This document shows positions 11,428 to 23,522 of a stretch of 64,000 nucleotides of DNA, one piece after another. Where the stretch lies: NCBI GenBank assembly GCA_947623455.1, contig OX392541.1:10420719-10484718 (forward strand), read 5' to 3'. The number at the start of each line of letters is the position of its first letter. The first letter of the stretch is position 1. The notes under the pieces were generated by a model that searched no databases, was not told the origin of the DNA, and worked only from the letters and a program-made list of their open reading frames with translations. The stretch is from Mimachlamys varia (lineage: Eukaryota; Mollusca; Bivalvia; Pectinida; Pectinidae). Made by a program: the position numbers and the translations under genes.

Positions 11428-12605
11428 ATATACCAAGTCACTAGTGCTGTGCAAAAGTGTCGCAGTAACAGTATTTTGACGCTTCTACAGTGTGAGAATT
11501 TTCACTTTGAAATGATACATTTTTAATCTATGTATTTTTTTTCATAAGCTTTTGATTATACAGTTACATTTGAAATACATATTGAGACTGTAGAATTATT
11601 CTTGTGATTTCGACTTCAAATTTTAAAAATCTTGTGGAGACATACAAATGTGTATTGGGAAATTTATTCCAGTGATTGGTATTGTTGTTTATCTGGACAA
11701 AACCATTGTCTAATTCTTATTATGATTCTTTCTAAAAACAACCTGTTCATTCTTATCCCAAATTGCACTAGGCAAATGACCATCAAATTGAATATTTCGT
11801 TGGAAAGAAATTGAACATTTCTTAGACCTTCATTATTTTAATGTTTTCGAGAATGTGAAGCAGCTAAATCCACTATAACAACTCGTCATAACTATCCTTT
11901 TTTTTCTTTGTTGTAAATAATTAATTGTTATGTATAAATCGTTTCATTGGTGTATACTTTTATGGAAACGTTTATATTTCAAATATTGAAATTTGCGTAC
12001 CATGAGCAAACTACAGACCACCACAAAGATCGTTCCTGTTGACATCTGGGTTGGACAGATTGTATTTTTGATTTACAAATTATACTATGATATGCCCAAA
12101 AAACATTTTTATTTTTATATATATTTCAAATTATAATTTCCAATTGTGATACAATTTTTCTGATGCAAAATGCTTGGAATATTTATAGTATGGAATGAAT
12201 TAATGTACAGTAATTAATGTGTCAGTGATACTGATTATAAATTGTGTAAACCACATTTGGTATGAATTATATAAATAACTTTGTCTTATATTTTCATCAA
12301 TTCTTCATTTAAATCTTAAAATTTGATTACTTCAAGCAATGCAATTTATTTAGTTTCTTGCGTTCAAATCTACCTATGTAGCAAGACAGAGGTGGTATTT
12401 GTAAACAAACACATTCATGGCTTATAGCTTGTCCCCACACTACACTGTAGAGCACTGCAGGCACATGTGTGTGTTTCCCCTTCAGTGTAAACTAGACCTT
12501 AGGGAGCTAGCGGTGTAGCTCTGCCTGGACAAAATTAATTGATACTGTCAATGGTCCAGATAACACCAAGATACTCAAATTGCACTGAATCTCGGCCTTT
12601 ATCGT

Positions 12606-13780
12606 ACCTGTTGGGGTGATGCTGAGCTGTATATCCTACCAATTTGTCACCTGATAACGATGTGAAATGATATTAGACTGCACCCATATTATAAGTCAGT
12701 CCCAGATCAGGCCTTGAGGTATGTACACGTCTATATATGTTAACCCTTGAGGACTAATACAACAGCACCTTATCATAAGTTTAGTAGAGTCATTCTGAGA
12801 GATCAAAGGAGATATTAACTTTAATTTTACCCCTTTCATAATGGCGAATGTTTTTTGCAGAGTTTTCATATCAAATATTTACACCCTCCTATTATTAATG
12901 TGTGGTAAGTATGTGGCCCTAGCAACCCATGTTGTAGATAAGCCCTGCCTCCCTCCTCCCCCACCTTTATTGCTGTCCGGTGGGATTTTAAACTAGGTCG
13001 TCCTTTAACACAACATTTTGAGTTTTGTAATTTGTATCCAAGAGACTTTGAGGGTAACACTTCGTAAGTAATATGCCTTTAGAACATTGAACGTCATTGT
13101 TTGACATGTACAGTGCATGACAAAATTAGAAAAATTGCCATCATATACAACCAGATTATAGGGCCATAATAATTTATCTCCAGACCTAAAATCCTATAGT
13201 TTACAAAGGGCTTGTGAGTCCAGACACTGATAAAATCTATAAGCTGATGGTTCTGCAGAACACAAGAGGAGGGAGGGCATGTGGTGGTCAGCAGTGAAAC
13301 CATCCCTCTTGTTTATTTATCAATTTCGTATGGTACAGTGTATAAAGTTTTATCAGTGATATTCTATCCCGTCTCAAGAAGCTGATAAGCTTAATGTCAT
13401 GTCTTCTATGTGAACTAGAGTATATAGCCTTGAAGAAGAGGCAATGTACATAGCACAGATTTTAGAAGTGGGTAATTTTGTATTTTGTATCAATGCAAGG
13501 AAATTTTGTGCCTTAATATGATCATTACCCATTGTCAAACTGCGAGAGACTACCAACTATTTTGATCAAGCCATGGAAGGAATTACTTAGGAACAGACAC
13601 CACACCTAGTGAGTATAACGGGTACACGTGTACATGTCACAGCTGTGTTCCCATTTTCCACATGAGGTAAAATGAAATAAAATATGATTATCTGTTTACT
13701 TTGTAGGTAGCAAACTCAAGTAGCATGAGTTGTAATTATTTATTGACATGCAAACGTTTCCAAACAATTGATGAATTCCT
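12606..13780. other. Intergenic sequence, nothing recognised
   Basis: No gene or structured repeat was identified. Short minus-strand frames at 12,866-13,556 lack support. Confidence 0.5.
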
Positions 13781-14225
13781 GCATTTCAGCCCACCATCAT
13801 CATTGGCATATCAAATTGCCCTCTGTCCATCATGGTCAGTCCAAACAATTTTTTGTATAATTTCTTATTCTAGTCATCTTTTGATTTAGGGAATGATAAA
13901 AAAAATGGCTGACAGGTGGCAACCTGGGATTTTTTTTTTTCAAATTTCATCAGTAGATTGCCTCTTTGTCCCTGTATCAGAATAAAAACAATTGGCTGAC
14001 CAGCGGTAATCTTAAATTTCGACAATGAAAGTTTCTTCCCGCTCTTTCAAGAATTTTTATTCTCAAATTTTACTGAGAGATTCCTCTTAGCTGTACCCTT
14101 TTGATTATGGGACGGATCATAAAACGAAATGGCCGACAGGTGGCCATCTTAGATTTTGACAAATGATCGTTATCACTATTTCTTGAGAAACACTTGATGT
14201 ATCATCCTCCAAATTCTTATAAATA
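13781..14225. repeat. Diverged dispersed repeat of the 'ATGGCCGACAGG.GGCCATCTT' type
   Basis: Three degenerate modules contain AATGGCTGACAGGTGG (about 13,903), GCTGACCAGCGGTAATCTT (about 13,994) and AATGGCCGACAGGTGGCCAT (about 14,129), followed by 'ATTTTGACA' and 'TTCTTGAGAA.CACTTGATG'. The same module order is found in the tandem units, e.g. 40,100-40,395. It is probably a fragment of one widespread element. Confidence 0.6.
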
Positions 14226-14257
14226 TGTAGCTGATCTAGACTGGGTTGATCGTCAGC

Positions 14258-14327
14258 GACAAGATAGCTCAATTGGTTGAGCATCCGTCTACAGTTCCGA
14301 AGGTCCTGTGTTCGAACCGAAGTCTAA
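14258..14327 (+). repeat. tRNA-like SINE head
   Basis: An A box (TAGCTCAATTGGTTGAGC) and B box (TGTTCGAACC) are in tRNA spacing, but acceptor and anticodon stems pair poorly. The 92-codon frame starting at 14,246 overlaps it and is not credible. Confidence 0.55.
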
Positions 14328-16080
14328 TAGTGTATTACTTTAATCGGAACGTTTCAGATGTCCTAACTTGGAAAAATCTAATAATGGAAAAAGAAATGAC
14401 ATTTCCAGAAATAACCAAAACGGTTCTGTCATATAATCTGCAAAACGATGCGAGTAAATGTTTTTGTTTACAAGTTTTTCACACTATGGTGCCACTAGGA
14501 ATCCGTAATGATGTATTTTACTAATGAAATGCAGTGTAACTGGTTACAGTTATGTCTATTTACAATGTATTGAACATCTGAAACGAAAACCTTTTACAGA
14601 CCGCCATATTGGATCCAACTTGGAACAACCGAAACATTCCGCTGAATGGAACATGCTATAACTGTGTTTTTTTCGTATCCTGTTACAAATTGTTAGGTTT
14701 CCCTTGGCTTTCTTGTGCTTTGTCTTGTATGTTGTGCTTGATAAACTTTCATGTTTTTAATTGTTTTCTTGAAAAAGTGGTCAATCAACCTGATCATTTA
14801 AATAATTTCTTTTATGATCTCCCAACGCTTTGTTGTTATTACATCTTTGCCCATGTATACATGACCACAACACCAAGGTTTGTGTCACATGTCCCCATTT
14901 TGATATACAATGTAGCACATATTGTATCCAGACTCTGTATTTAGGTAATTATTGTCCACTTTTCACTCTTTATCTTTTAAATAACACTCTCCAGCCATTC
15001 TCATATTTATGCAGCCGGTCAGCGCAGACACTCCTATCTGATCAAATTTATCCTTAATCCCAGCAGACTCTCTAGCTGTCCCACAATCTCATTATTTCCC
15101 ACCCCATACATTTTCACCAAGATTGCACCCCTTCATAATGTAAATCCTCATATGTATCCAGACCTACATGCAAACAATAGCAGCTCTTATACTGATCTAG
15201 AGAACACCTAGGTCTGAAGCATTGTTAGCTTCATAATTATACAGATATTAGTGATTTATTATAGTTAATACACTACTACAAGTTATGATTTCACAGTAAA
15301 TGACATGTAGGAATCATTATTCAAAAGGATTATAGGATTTTTAAATAACAGTGACATTAGTGAAAAAAATGAAACGAAAATGAAATGAAGCTTACAATCA
15401 CATTTAATCTGTAATTATAGGAGTTTGCTTAGTAGTGTTGCCAGCTAGGTATGTATATATATGGCATATATAGGAGGATAATTAAGGTACAAAATATATA
15501 TATAAAGATATTCATTAAATAGTGGAGAAGTTATATGCCAGACACTAACTTTTAAGATATTTGTCTTTTGAACATATTATATAAGTGGCTAGGACAAATC
15601 TTTAGGAGGGGGAGTTATAATGTGCAGGTTGGCAGCAATAGAAACAGCCTCAGTTAGCTACTGTGTTTGACTGTTTGTAATATTCAGGGTACCCTCAGAG
15701 GCAAATGACAGTAGTTTCTCAGGGTCTGATATTGTCTGATATCTGTGAGCTCAAAATTACCATGTACAACAAGGAGACATTTCCCCCAATTAATGTAGAT
15801 GAGGGGAGGGACTCAAATTGGTTAAATTGTTTAAAATCTCAACAACCTTCTTTTGACCCAAATGATGTGCTGGAATCAAATCATCTTCATAGGTCGATTG
15901 GTTTTAAGGTGTTTTATCAAAATTGTGAATTTCATGTCCTCTGTAATTCACATTCCCTAGTGGGGAAGGGACAAAATTTACTATATTAGTTTATTCAATA
16001 AAATGATTTTTTTGTAAAATTTGTGAAATGTAAACTTGATTTTTTCACAACAATTATAAAGAGGTTACCTTACTTAGACC
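14328..16080. other. Intergenic sequence, nothing recognised
   Basis: Several open frames of 75-111 codons (14,609-14,944; 14,830-15,057; 15,705-15,989) have no recognisable domain or junctions that chain into a gene. An AT microsatellite-like patch lies at about 15,450-15,510. Confidence 0.45.
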
Positions 16081-16245
16081 ACTCTTGTTGGCTCAGATAT
16101 TAGCACAAGCCACAAGGGCTCTTTATAGTGGAAGGACAGCAAAGTTCATTGAGAAAACCTATGGATCCAGCAGGTTACCCCATACCCTTTCATGTCCGAT
16201 CAGAGAATCCAACCCACAAACCACTGTGCTACCCCATCACCCTAT
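16081..16245 (-). repeat. Possible tRNA-derived SINE fragment
   Basis: On the minus strand from about 16,242 the sequence reads GGGTAGCACAGTGGTTTGTG followed by GGTTGGATTCTC, resembling tRNA A and B boxes too close together. It is a degraded fragment at best. Confidence 0.3.
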
Positions 16246-19200
16246 AAATGATATTTTTGGATTTTTTTTTTCATTCTCAGCTAAATATCATTCAATTTTT
16301 GCATGTACATATGTAGTAGTATAATGATTAGCAATATGTACTATTAACAATGATGGGGTCATAAAACAAAATCTGAACACAGTTTTATCTTGAATAAGTG
16401 CATATCCAAAGGTTCACATCATATTTTTATATATACTGTTTAGGTGTAATTAATATAACAATAATAATATTGTCAATTTTCTGCTTAATCAGACAACATT
16501 CTAATTTTGACCAATCAGAAACCTGCTTTGTTTTCCCATATGTAACAGTTTCAGAAACAACTGATCTGTGGTGTCATTGAAATCCATTCAGCAGTTCTTG
16601 AGGACACTTTTCTACACAATCTGTAGAGGGACCGTCATGTACAGCTGACAAACAAGCTCATTTAAGTACACATACACATTACGTTAAAATAAAAATTATT
16701 TCTTTGCATTTTCAGCACAGTAATGTAAAAAAAACTTTAACCTTGGATTTGAGCCTTGGAAAGTTAAAAAAAACTTGTTTATCTTTTTTTTTTTTGGAAA
16801 AAAAATCCTCTTTCATTCCATATATTACATTCTTGTGTCCCTTAATTAAATTCCAAAATACCAAATTACAACTTTATAGTACAAATATTGAATGATTTAC
16901 AGAATGTTTCCAAACTTTGTCAACAAATTTTAACATTGGCTATGTTGACACAGGTTGACAACATAAGCCCCTCCTTTTTCGAATAGACAAGGTAAAAAAA
17001 TCATAATCAGGGCAATATATTGCATTTCAAATCTTGTTAGAAAAAAAAATAAATTTGTTATAATGTACAAGACAGAACACAAGTTCTACCAGTCATTACA
17101 ATTTATGTAATTTCTATTGAATGCCCAAAATTATCTTTGTACAGGTTCATCTTTCATTTCTGATGGTCGGCCATATTTTAAGCGACTATAGATGCTACAT
17201 TTAGCAAAATAACAGACACCTTGAATTATAACTGATGCAACTTTTAGACTTATACATGTAACCTGAAGAAAAGGAAATCATAAGCGTTTCCAACATCAAA
17301 AATTTGATGACCCCAAATCTGAACAACATCTAGAAGCATACCAGGCCTCTTCATTTTCAATTTCAAAGGGACCTTTTTTTGTCTCTTTACAAGAGAAAGG
17401 AATTGGATGCATGGAAGCCTCTAGCCTGTGTGCTAAAACAACATCTTGCAGGAAAGTCTGGTTCAGTGGCTACACATTTTGGGAATATACACCTTCCACA
17501 CTGACAATGTCTTTTTACTGATCAGATTAGTCATTCAGAGATGAAATGCTGGAAACAGTTCAGATAACTCGCATAGTATCAACAAGATTGACACATATAT
17601 ATATATACATTTGGAAGATACGGATATTGAGGAAATCCAAAAATTGATAAGCCAGGACTAACAACATCCAAAGGTATGTAAAATATATACATATCAAAAT
17701 TATAAGTTCATGCAATTACATGTCTAACCTGTGTTACTCTTTATGTAATTGCTAATGGTAAGAATTTGTATTAATGTCTATTGTGAATCTTGATCATAGC
17801 TAAATACAAATATGTCAATGTTTTGACATCAGTGTTTCAGTAAAAATCAAATTGAGTATTAAGCTAGTGACAGCTTATAACCTATGTGTTTTCTCAATCA
17901 TATCATCATTTTTGGGTACATTCTGCAAGTTTGTGTGTTACAAAGAAAATAGGATGGCGATCACAATATGTAAGCATACAAGTATATGCCATATTCATAC
18001 TGCACTAAAACACAATAGTACTAAAAAGCTTTGTCAAAGATGACGTAACACACACACACAACAATATCTTGTATTAGGTTCCCAACAACGTACATGTATG
18101 ATGTTCTGAAGTCCTAAGAAAGTTTGAATATTCTCCTCTTAATTCATTTGCATAACAGTATAAATGTATATCATGTTACACATGCAACATTTAATCAAAA
18201 CTTTGTAATGCTGTGCTTATTTTGTTCATGCATTGCTAGGTGTTATTTACCCAGTAAACACTTCCGTTTAAACTAAAGTCTGATTTCATTTTTTCAGATA
18301 CATAAAAGAATACCTAACAGCCCTAACAACAGAAATGCATGATTTCGGCAATGCTGAATGATTGACAGTGAAATGAAGTAGCAATTAGAAGACCAATTGC
18401 AAATTAAAGTGCCTTCAAGAGTTGCAATGCACATTTTGGTGTACATAACTGTTTCCTTTGCCTCAGCAATTCCTTTACTATATTCCATTTTAATGGCTGG
18501 TTAGGCCTATAGAGGTGTCGCATGTGCTTTCATATCAACAATGAGAGCCAGTCAGACTAGTTGAGTGCCTTTTATACCCAAGGAAGCAGAGGAACTCACA
18601 ACATTTATAATAATATGTATCATGTCTTTTTACGGAATTAATTACAAGGTTGGTATCACAGTAGATAAATGTTAATACGAAAGTTCTTATTTTCATTTAT
18701 TTTACGTCAGCTCAGAAATACAAACAGTTTTAAGATGTGATTATTTTAAATGTGTTATGGAACATTCCCATCTTAGATTTGCCTCAGAAAAACTGGACTT
18801 TCGATAGTATTCCAGTGTCGGTCTCTGCGTGGGATAATTCATATTTTTTCCACTGAATACAAAATATATGTATATTGGGCGTAATAATGTACATAGCAAT
18901 GTACATTTAATTATTATCTGAGATAATTTGACAGGGTTTATAATATTATAATTGCATGTACCGATTGTCTTTTTACCTCCACTTGCCGCGCATCCCTTTG
19001 ATATCACAGGTAAGTCATTTCACACCTGTGATGACCTCGGGGGGTTATTTGCATTAGGTAACTAGCAAAGATGAAGATGAAGAATTTATGAAATATCTAA
19101 AAGCTCACAGTAATGTTAATATTAAAAAAAAGTTTATTAATGTAACTCAGATATAGACACTCTGGACGTTCCGATCGCCCCCTTCCTCCCCACCAAAAAA

Positions 19201-20036
19201 TAAATAAATAAAAGAATTCCTTTAAAGTTATAATTCGGTTATTTGCTTTCTATAACCCACATATAAACATACAACCAAGGACCTAGATAGCAAAATCTAA
19301 TCCAATCCAATTCCGTGATACAACTGAACACTTAATAAATTAAAATAATGTTGGATTTACATTCCATCTTCTTTTCGGATTCACAGAACAAGTAAAAATT
19401 AGGCCCCAATTACATACATGTTCTACAAGTACCGTAAAATGCGAAAATAATTTGGAGATAAACATTAATTCTTGTTATTTTCGTCAAATTGGTATACATA
19501 TAAATTTGGTTGCCTGGTGTACATTGTACATTGTACATATGTATCGTTTTTATGACCCTGGTACAGGTTTCGTCGTCCTGACTGATGTCAGTATATATGT
19601 AGCAGCATAAAGGTAAAATGTTACCATCCACCTGTCTTATCGAGGTGAATTCACTGACCAATCAACTAATTAGTGTCACGTTTGTGTTAGATCACTAATC
19701 CCTTGTGAATGGCACGCCCATGATTTGTAATGTTTCGACAGGGTGTCCATCTCTTGACTACTGTATTCTTCGGGATGACGAACGAAATTAGCATTCAAAT
19801 GCCCCACAAAACATCATTTTTGCCAATACAAATTAAAAGTATGCATGGACTTTCGTTTTAAAAAGTATATTGTACGTATATGCATAATTTAGAGGTCGGC
19901 GAAAATGACCTCATAATTGTGTCTACACAAAGTAACCAGACCACGCTTGCAAGCAAAGATTGGGTGTTTGAATATGGTTTTAAAACATGACTTTTACCAA
20001 ACATAAAATTTTCACTTTTCGTTGCACAAATCCTTT
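16246..20036. other. Long intergenic stretch, no gene seen
   Basis: AT-rich DNA with a small TA microsatellite (about 17,596-17,611). Open frames of 60-88 codons occur at chance frequency and none shows a recognised motif. No inverted-repeat element was recognised. Confidence 0.5.
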
Positions 20037-20411
20037 AAGGAAATAAAATTTTCGGGAACGATCCCAAAAATCACATTTTCACTGTACCAGTTTTTTTTCA
20101 GATATTTGGGATCAATCCCGAAAACAGACTTTTTGCTTATTTTTGGGATCGATCCCGAAAATCATATTCTTATTGTTGCAGTTTTTTTCTTCAGAATAAT
20201 TTTCGGGATCGATCCCAAAAAAGCACTTCTTCCTTATTTTTGGGATCGATCCCGAAAATCATATTCTTATTGTAGCACAGTTTTTTTTCAGAATAATTTT
20301 CGGGATCGATCCCAAGAAAGGACTTCTTGCAAATTTTTGGGATCGATCCCGAAAATCATATTCTTATAGTAGCACAGTTTTTGTATAAATGTTCGGGATC
20401 GATCCCGAAAA
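20037..20411. repeat. Tandem array of GGGATCGATCCC palindromes
   Basis: Eight cores of the type CGGGATCGATCCCG (two of them imperfect) recur at about 20,050, 20,107, 20,144, 20,205, 20,240, 20,303, 20,338 and 20,396, with spacers alternating near 60 and 36 bases. The higher-order unit is therefore about 95-98 bases. Spacers also repeat (AAAATCATATTCTTAT and TTTTTTTTCAGAATAATTTT). The 115-codon frame across it exists only because of the repeat. Confidence 0.85.
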
Positions 20412-20749
20412 TCAGCAAGAAATTCCAACAAACAGTGTTTTATTTTTGAAATCAAAAGGATATATCAGAAAATACCATTGTATCAATTGATCATTGTGTG
20501 ATTAAATGGCTTTATGCATCAGCATTTTTGTGATCATACATGAGTGAATTACTGAAAATACACGTCAAAAAGAGGAATGCCATAAATTTTTCCTCTTCTG
20601 GAATATATTCGGTTAATAAAACTCTAGGGGTGAATAAATTAACTGGCCATTCCCTCCAACCAGAGAAACATATATATATATATAAGTTAATTTTTTTTTA
20701 AGTTTGGCTTTTTGACAATTACTAATCTTTTCAACCCACTTGATGCATT
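20412..20749. other. Intergenic sequence with TA microsatellite
   Basis: A short (TA)n tract lies at about 20,669-20,685. Nothing else was seen. Confidence 0.5.
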
Positions 20750-21235
20750 TTTAAATTTCGGACCTGTTGTGGTTCACAACATTGTTATCACGTGGGTTGA
20801 GAAGGCCGAGGCCAGGTGCCTTACTAACCATATCCTAAGCCAGTCCTTTTCAGCTGACGGTCCTAGCGAGGCCGGTCATCTTTCCTCTCCCAAGTTTTCC
20901 TATCGTGCTTGTCCTAGATTTTTGTGACGGTATATTGACTTTGTATACAGGCAAATCTAAAGGCGTTGGTGGCGCCCCCCACGGACAGCAGATGTATAAA
21001 GACAGTGGTAGGTGGCGCTCTACACGGGGGCAAACACTTTCGCTTCTTTGGTCCTGTACGCACAGCACTGGGGAAGGGTCAAGGCTTTTTGTATTTAATG
21101 ATTACTCTCCGAGACTTATTTCAGTCTTGGACACAGGGTCAAGTCATCTCGAACAGGGGTCAGTCCTGGGTTCAGGATGTGACCTCATGTTCTATGTTGA
21201 CCCCTGACCTGGAGTCACCTATGACCTGAAATATG
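20750..21235. other. GC-richer, CpG-containing island of unknown origin
   Basis: Base composition rises clearly above the surroundings and CpG dinucleotides cluster (for example GTCCTAGCGAGGCCGG and GGCGTTGGTGGCGCC). Three overlapping frames stay open (20,712-20,927; 20,905-21,207; 20,966-21,229) without a recognisable domain. Direct near-repeats occur (GTCAGTCCTGGGTTCAGG; TGACCCCTGACCTGGAG). It may be a promoter-like island, a retroelement relic or a non-coding exon. Confidence 0.35.
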
Positions 21236-21580
21236 GGTAGATGTTTGTTGTCACAACTTAGCTTCGCTGGATTTCATTTTCACTTAGAAATGATAAACTT
21301 CACCAATTTTTGATCACTTTTTGTCACTGCTAGTTATAGAAAAACAAAAAAGTTTTTTGTTTTTTTTTCATTTTATTTCTTCATGTTTTATTAAACTGTA
21401 CAAGGCAGTTGCAAACTGCTAACTTAAATGACATCTATTGAGTGTATAGAGAATAATGAGGTAGGTAATGTAGATATTGATAATAACAACATTTCAAAAA
21501 TCACTTGTGTGACACGTTAAGCTGTATTCTATTACACAGACTGTGCTTTTAATGATTCTTTGAAGAATTGCTGTCAATCA

Positions 21581-21668
21581 AATCATTCACCCCTGAGATT
21601 TCATAATGAACTCGTCCAACCTTTGAATTGGAAGAGTTCAAATGTGTCTTCAGGGGTGAATGAGTTAA
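21581..21668. mobile_element. ~88-bp palindromic miniature element, copy 1
   Basis: The ends TCATTCACCCCTG and CAGGGGTGAATGA are inverted copies, and the centre also pairs imperfectly (GAACTCGTCCAA with TTGGAAGAGTTC), so nearly the whole element can fold into one hairpin. Members recur at 21,749, 25,841, 31,594, 37,561, 48,626, 57,011 and 57,951. No coding capacity. Confidence 0.75.
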
Positions 21669-21748
21669 AACTGCCTTTCAAGCTTTTAATGTGATGAAAC
21701 TTCATTATACATTCTGGTGACCAAATTTGTTGAAGTAAAATGGACTTA

Positions 21749-21840
21749 ATTAATTCATTCACCCCTGTAGTTTCATAATGGACTATTCCAACTTTTGAAG
21801 TGGAAGAGTTCAAATGTGTCCTCATGGGTAAATGAGTTAA
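21749..21840. mobile_element. ~90-bp palindromic miniature element, copy 2
   Basis: Same family as 21,581-21,668, lying 80 bases from it in the same orientation. The right end is altered (CATGGGTAAATGAGTTAA). A further looser palindrome with similar ends (TTTCATCCC ... CAGGGGTGAG) follows at 21,845-21,920. Confidence 0.7.
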
Positions 21841-22010
21841 CCCTTTCATCCCTATATAGCTTCAGTAGACTAAACCATGCCTTGATCTGGAATAGCCTAT
21901 TATAGTCTACAGGGGTGAGTTTGTAATCAGTAGACAGGCATCTACCCGAGGTAGGAGGGTCGTAAACACTTCTGGCCCCAAGATCATAAAAAGATCTTAA
22001 TTCTGAATGT

Positions 22011-22945
22011 TTTGACTTAACCAATCACAAATAATGTTGTAAAGAGACATGATCATTATGTGACTGGCTAAGCAAAAGCTTAAATGTTTAGACTTATTTG
22101 GCCAATCACAAATACAACATGAAAAGTTGCGTGGTCGAACATGATTGGCTAAGCAAAAGCTTAAATGTTATGACTTGGCCAATCACAAATAATATCATGA
22201 AAAGTGACATGATCAAATGTGATTAGCTAAGTGAAAGCTTTGGCTGAATCACAAATACTTGTAATGTCATGAAAAGTGACATGATCATATGTGGTTGGCT
22301 AAGTGAAAGCTTTGGCTGAATCACAAATACTTGTAACGTCATGAAAAGTGACATGATCAAATGTGATTGGCTTAGCAAAAGTTTTGGCTAATCACAAATA
22401 CTTGTAATGTCATGAAAAGTGACATGATCAAATGTGATTGGCTTAGCAAAAGTTTTGGCTAATCACAAATACTGGTAATGTCATGAAAAGTGACATGATC
22501 AAATGTGATTGGCAAAGCGATAGCTTTGAGTAATCACAAATACTGGTAATGTCATGAAAAGTGACATGATCAAATGTGATTGGCTTAGCAAAAGCTTTGG
22601 CTAATCACAAATACTTGCAATGTCATGAAAAGTGACATGATCAAATGTGATTTGCTAAGCAAAAGCTTTGGCTAATCACAAATACTGGTAATGTCATGAA
22701 AAGTGACATGATCAAATGTGATTTGCTAAGCAAAAGCTTTGGCTAATCACAAATACTGGTAATGTCATGAAAAGTGACATGATCAAATGTGATTGGCTTA
22801 GCAAAAGCTTTGGCTAATCACAAATACTGGTAATGTCATGAAAAGTGACATGATCAAATGTGATTTGCTAAGCAAAAGCTTTGGCTAATCACAAATACTG
22901 GTAATGTCATGAAAAGTGACATGATCATATGTGATTGGCTAAGGA
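22011..22945. repeat. 71-bp satellite-like tandem array, about 13 units
   Basis: The box TCATGAAAAGTGACATGATC recurs every 71-72 bases (22,267; 22,339; 22,410; 22,481; 22,552 and onward). Each unit also holds AATGTGATTGGCTTAGC and GGCTAATCACAAATACT, which are partly inverted copies of one another. The first units are more diverged and the central ones near identical, as expected from unequal crossing over. Confidence 0.9.
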
Positions 22946-23225
22946 ATAGCTTTTAAAGTCTAAGATTGTTTCATGATCCTGGTGCCTGGTGACTATAGCG
23001 ACAAGTATAAATATGTTAAAATACTGATGTATATATTTATTGATGGTACATTATGGGTTACCTGTTGGACAGGTATGTTATATCTGTGATGCCATGTAGG
23101 GGATTTAACGCTATGTGCTAAATATGGTCACAAAACACTATATATATCTAGTGGCCAGTAATCGCAGGGCTATATATAGGTCAAAAAATCGCTACTGTAC
23201 TAAGTACTGGTATTGTGTTGTTTTT

Positions 23226-23522
23226 CATCCTCAATATCCAGGGGTTACGATCACCTACGCTCTCTACACCTCTGGAATATGTCATGACAAATCTGGAGGC
23301 ACGCTCAGGTAAAAAACCCTGACCAATCGCAAGGCTGCATGGATTAAGAAGGAGTCGCATTCCCGACTTCAAAGTCTATCAATTTTTACCGTTATGTGAC
23401 TGCGAGATTCTTTTGATAAACATTAAACGGTTGAACCAGTCTTCTTGCCTCATCAACAAAATCCAACATATTCCAGGGGTGTAGAGAGCGTAGGTGATCG
23501 TAGGTCCTGGACATCGAGGATG
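23226..23522. mobile_element. 297-bp TIR element, copy 1
   Basis: About 60-base imperfect inverted ends begin CATCCTCAATATCCAGGGG and end CCTGGACATCGAGGATG. The conserved inner part is CTCTCTACACC.CTGGAATAT. Related copies are at 35,963-36,315 and 46,797-47,146. No transposase inside. Confidence 0.75.

Larger units (their letters stand above)
8392..12605. mobile_element. Two-gene DNA transposon, partly decayed
   Basis: Two transposon-type genes lie head to head: a 172-residue zinc-finger-like protein on the minus strand (8,758-9,515) and a broken DDE-type transposase on the plus strand (9,673-11,427). They are bracketed by an imperfect inverted pair: AAGGCCGAGATTCAG with a nearby TTGTCCAGGCA at 8,395-8,430, and the inverted copies TGCCTGGACAA and CTGAATCTCGGCC at 12,520-12,600. 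I propose these mark the element's terminal regions, but spacing within the pair differs by about 50 bases and no target duplication was identified, so the ends are tentative. 11,428-12,480 and 8,460-8,757 show no further gene. The superfamily is not certain; the transposase resembles proteins I associate with Kolobok-like elements. Confidence 0.5.

Noticed and set aside
10348..11454. Long minus-strand open frames of 163-201 codons
   Set aside because: They lie antisense to the transposase, whose sense frames contain recognisable catalytic-type motifs.
20022..20369. 115-codon open frame with repeated GIDP motifs
   Set aside because: The repetition comes from the GATCGATC array and the frame has no start context or other features.
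22011..22945. CRISPR-like array
   Set aside because: Units are contiguous 71-bp tandem repeats without unique spacers, in a eukaryotic setting.
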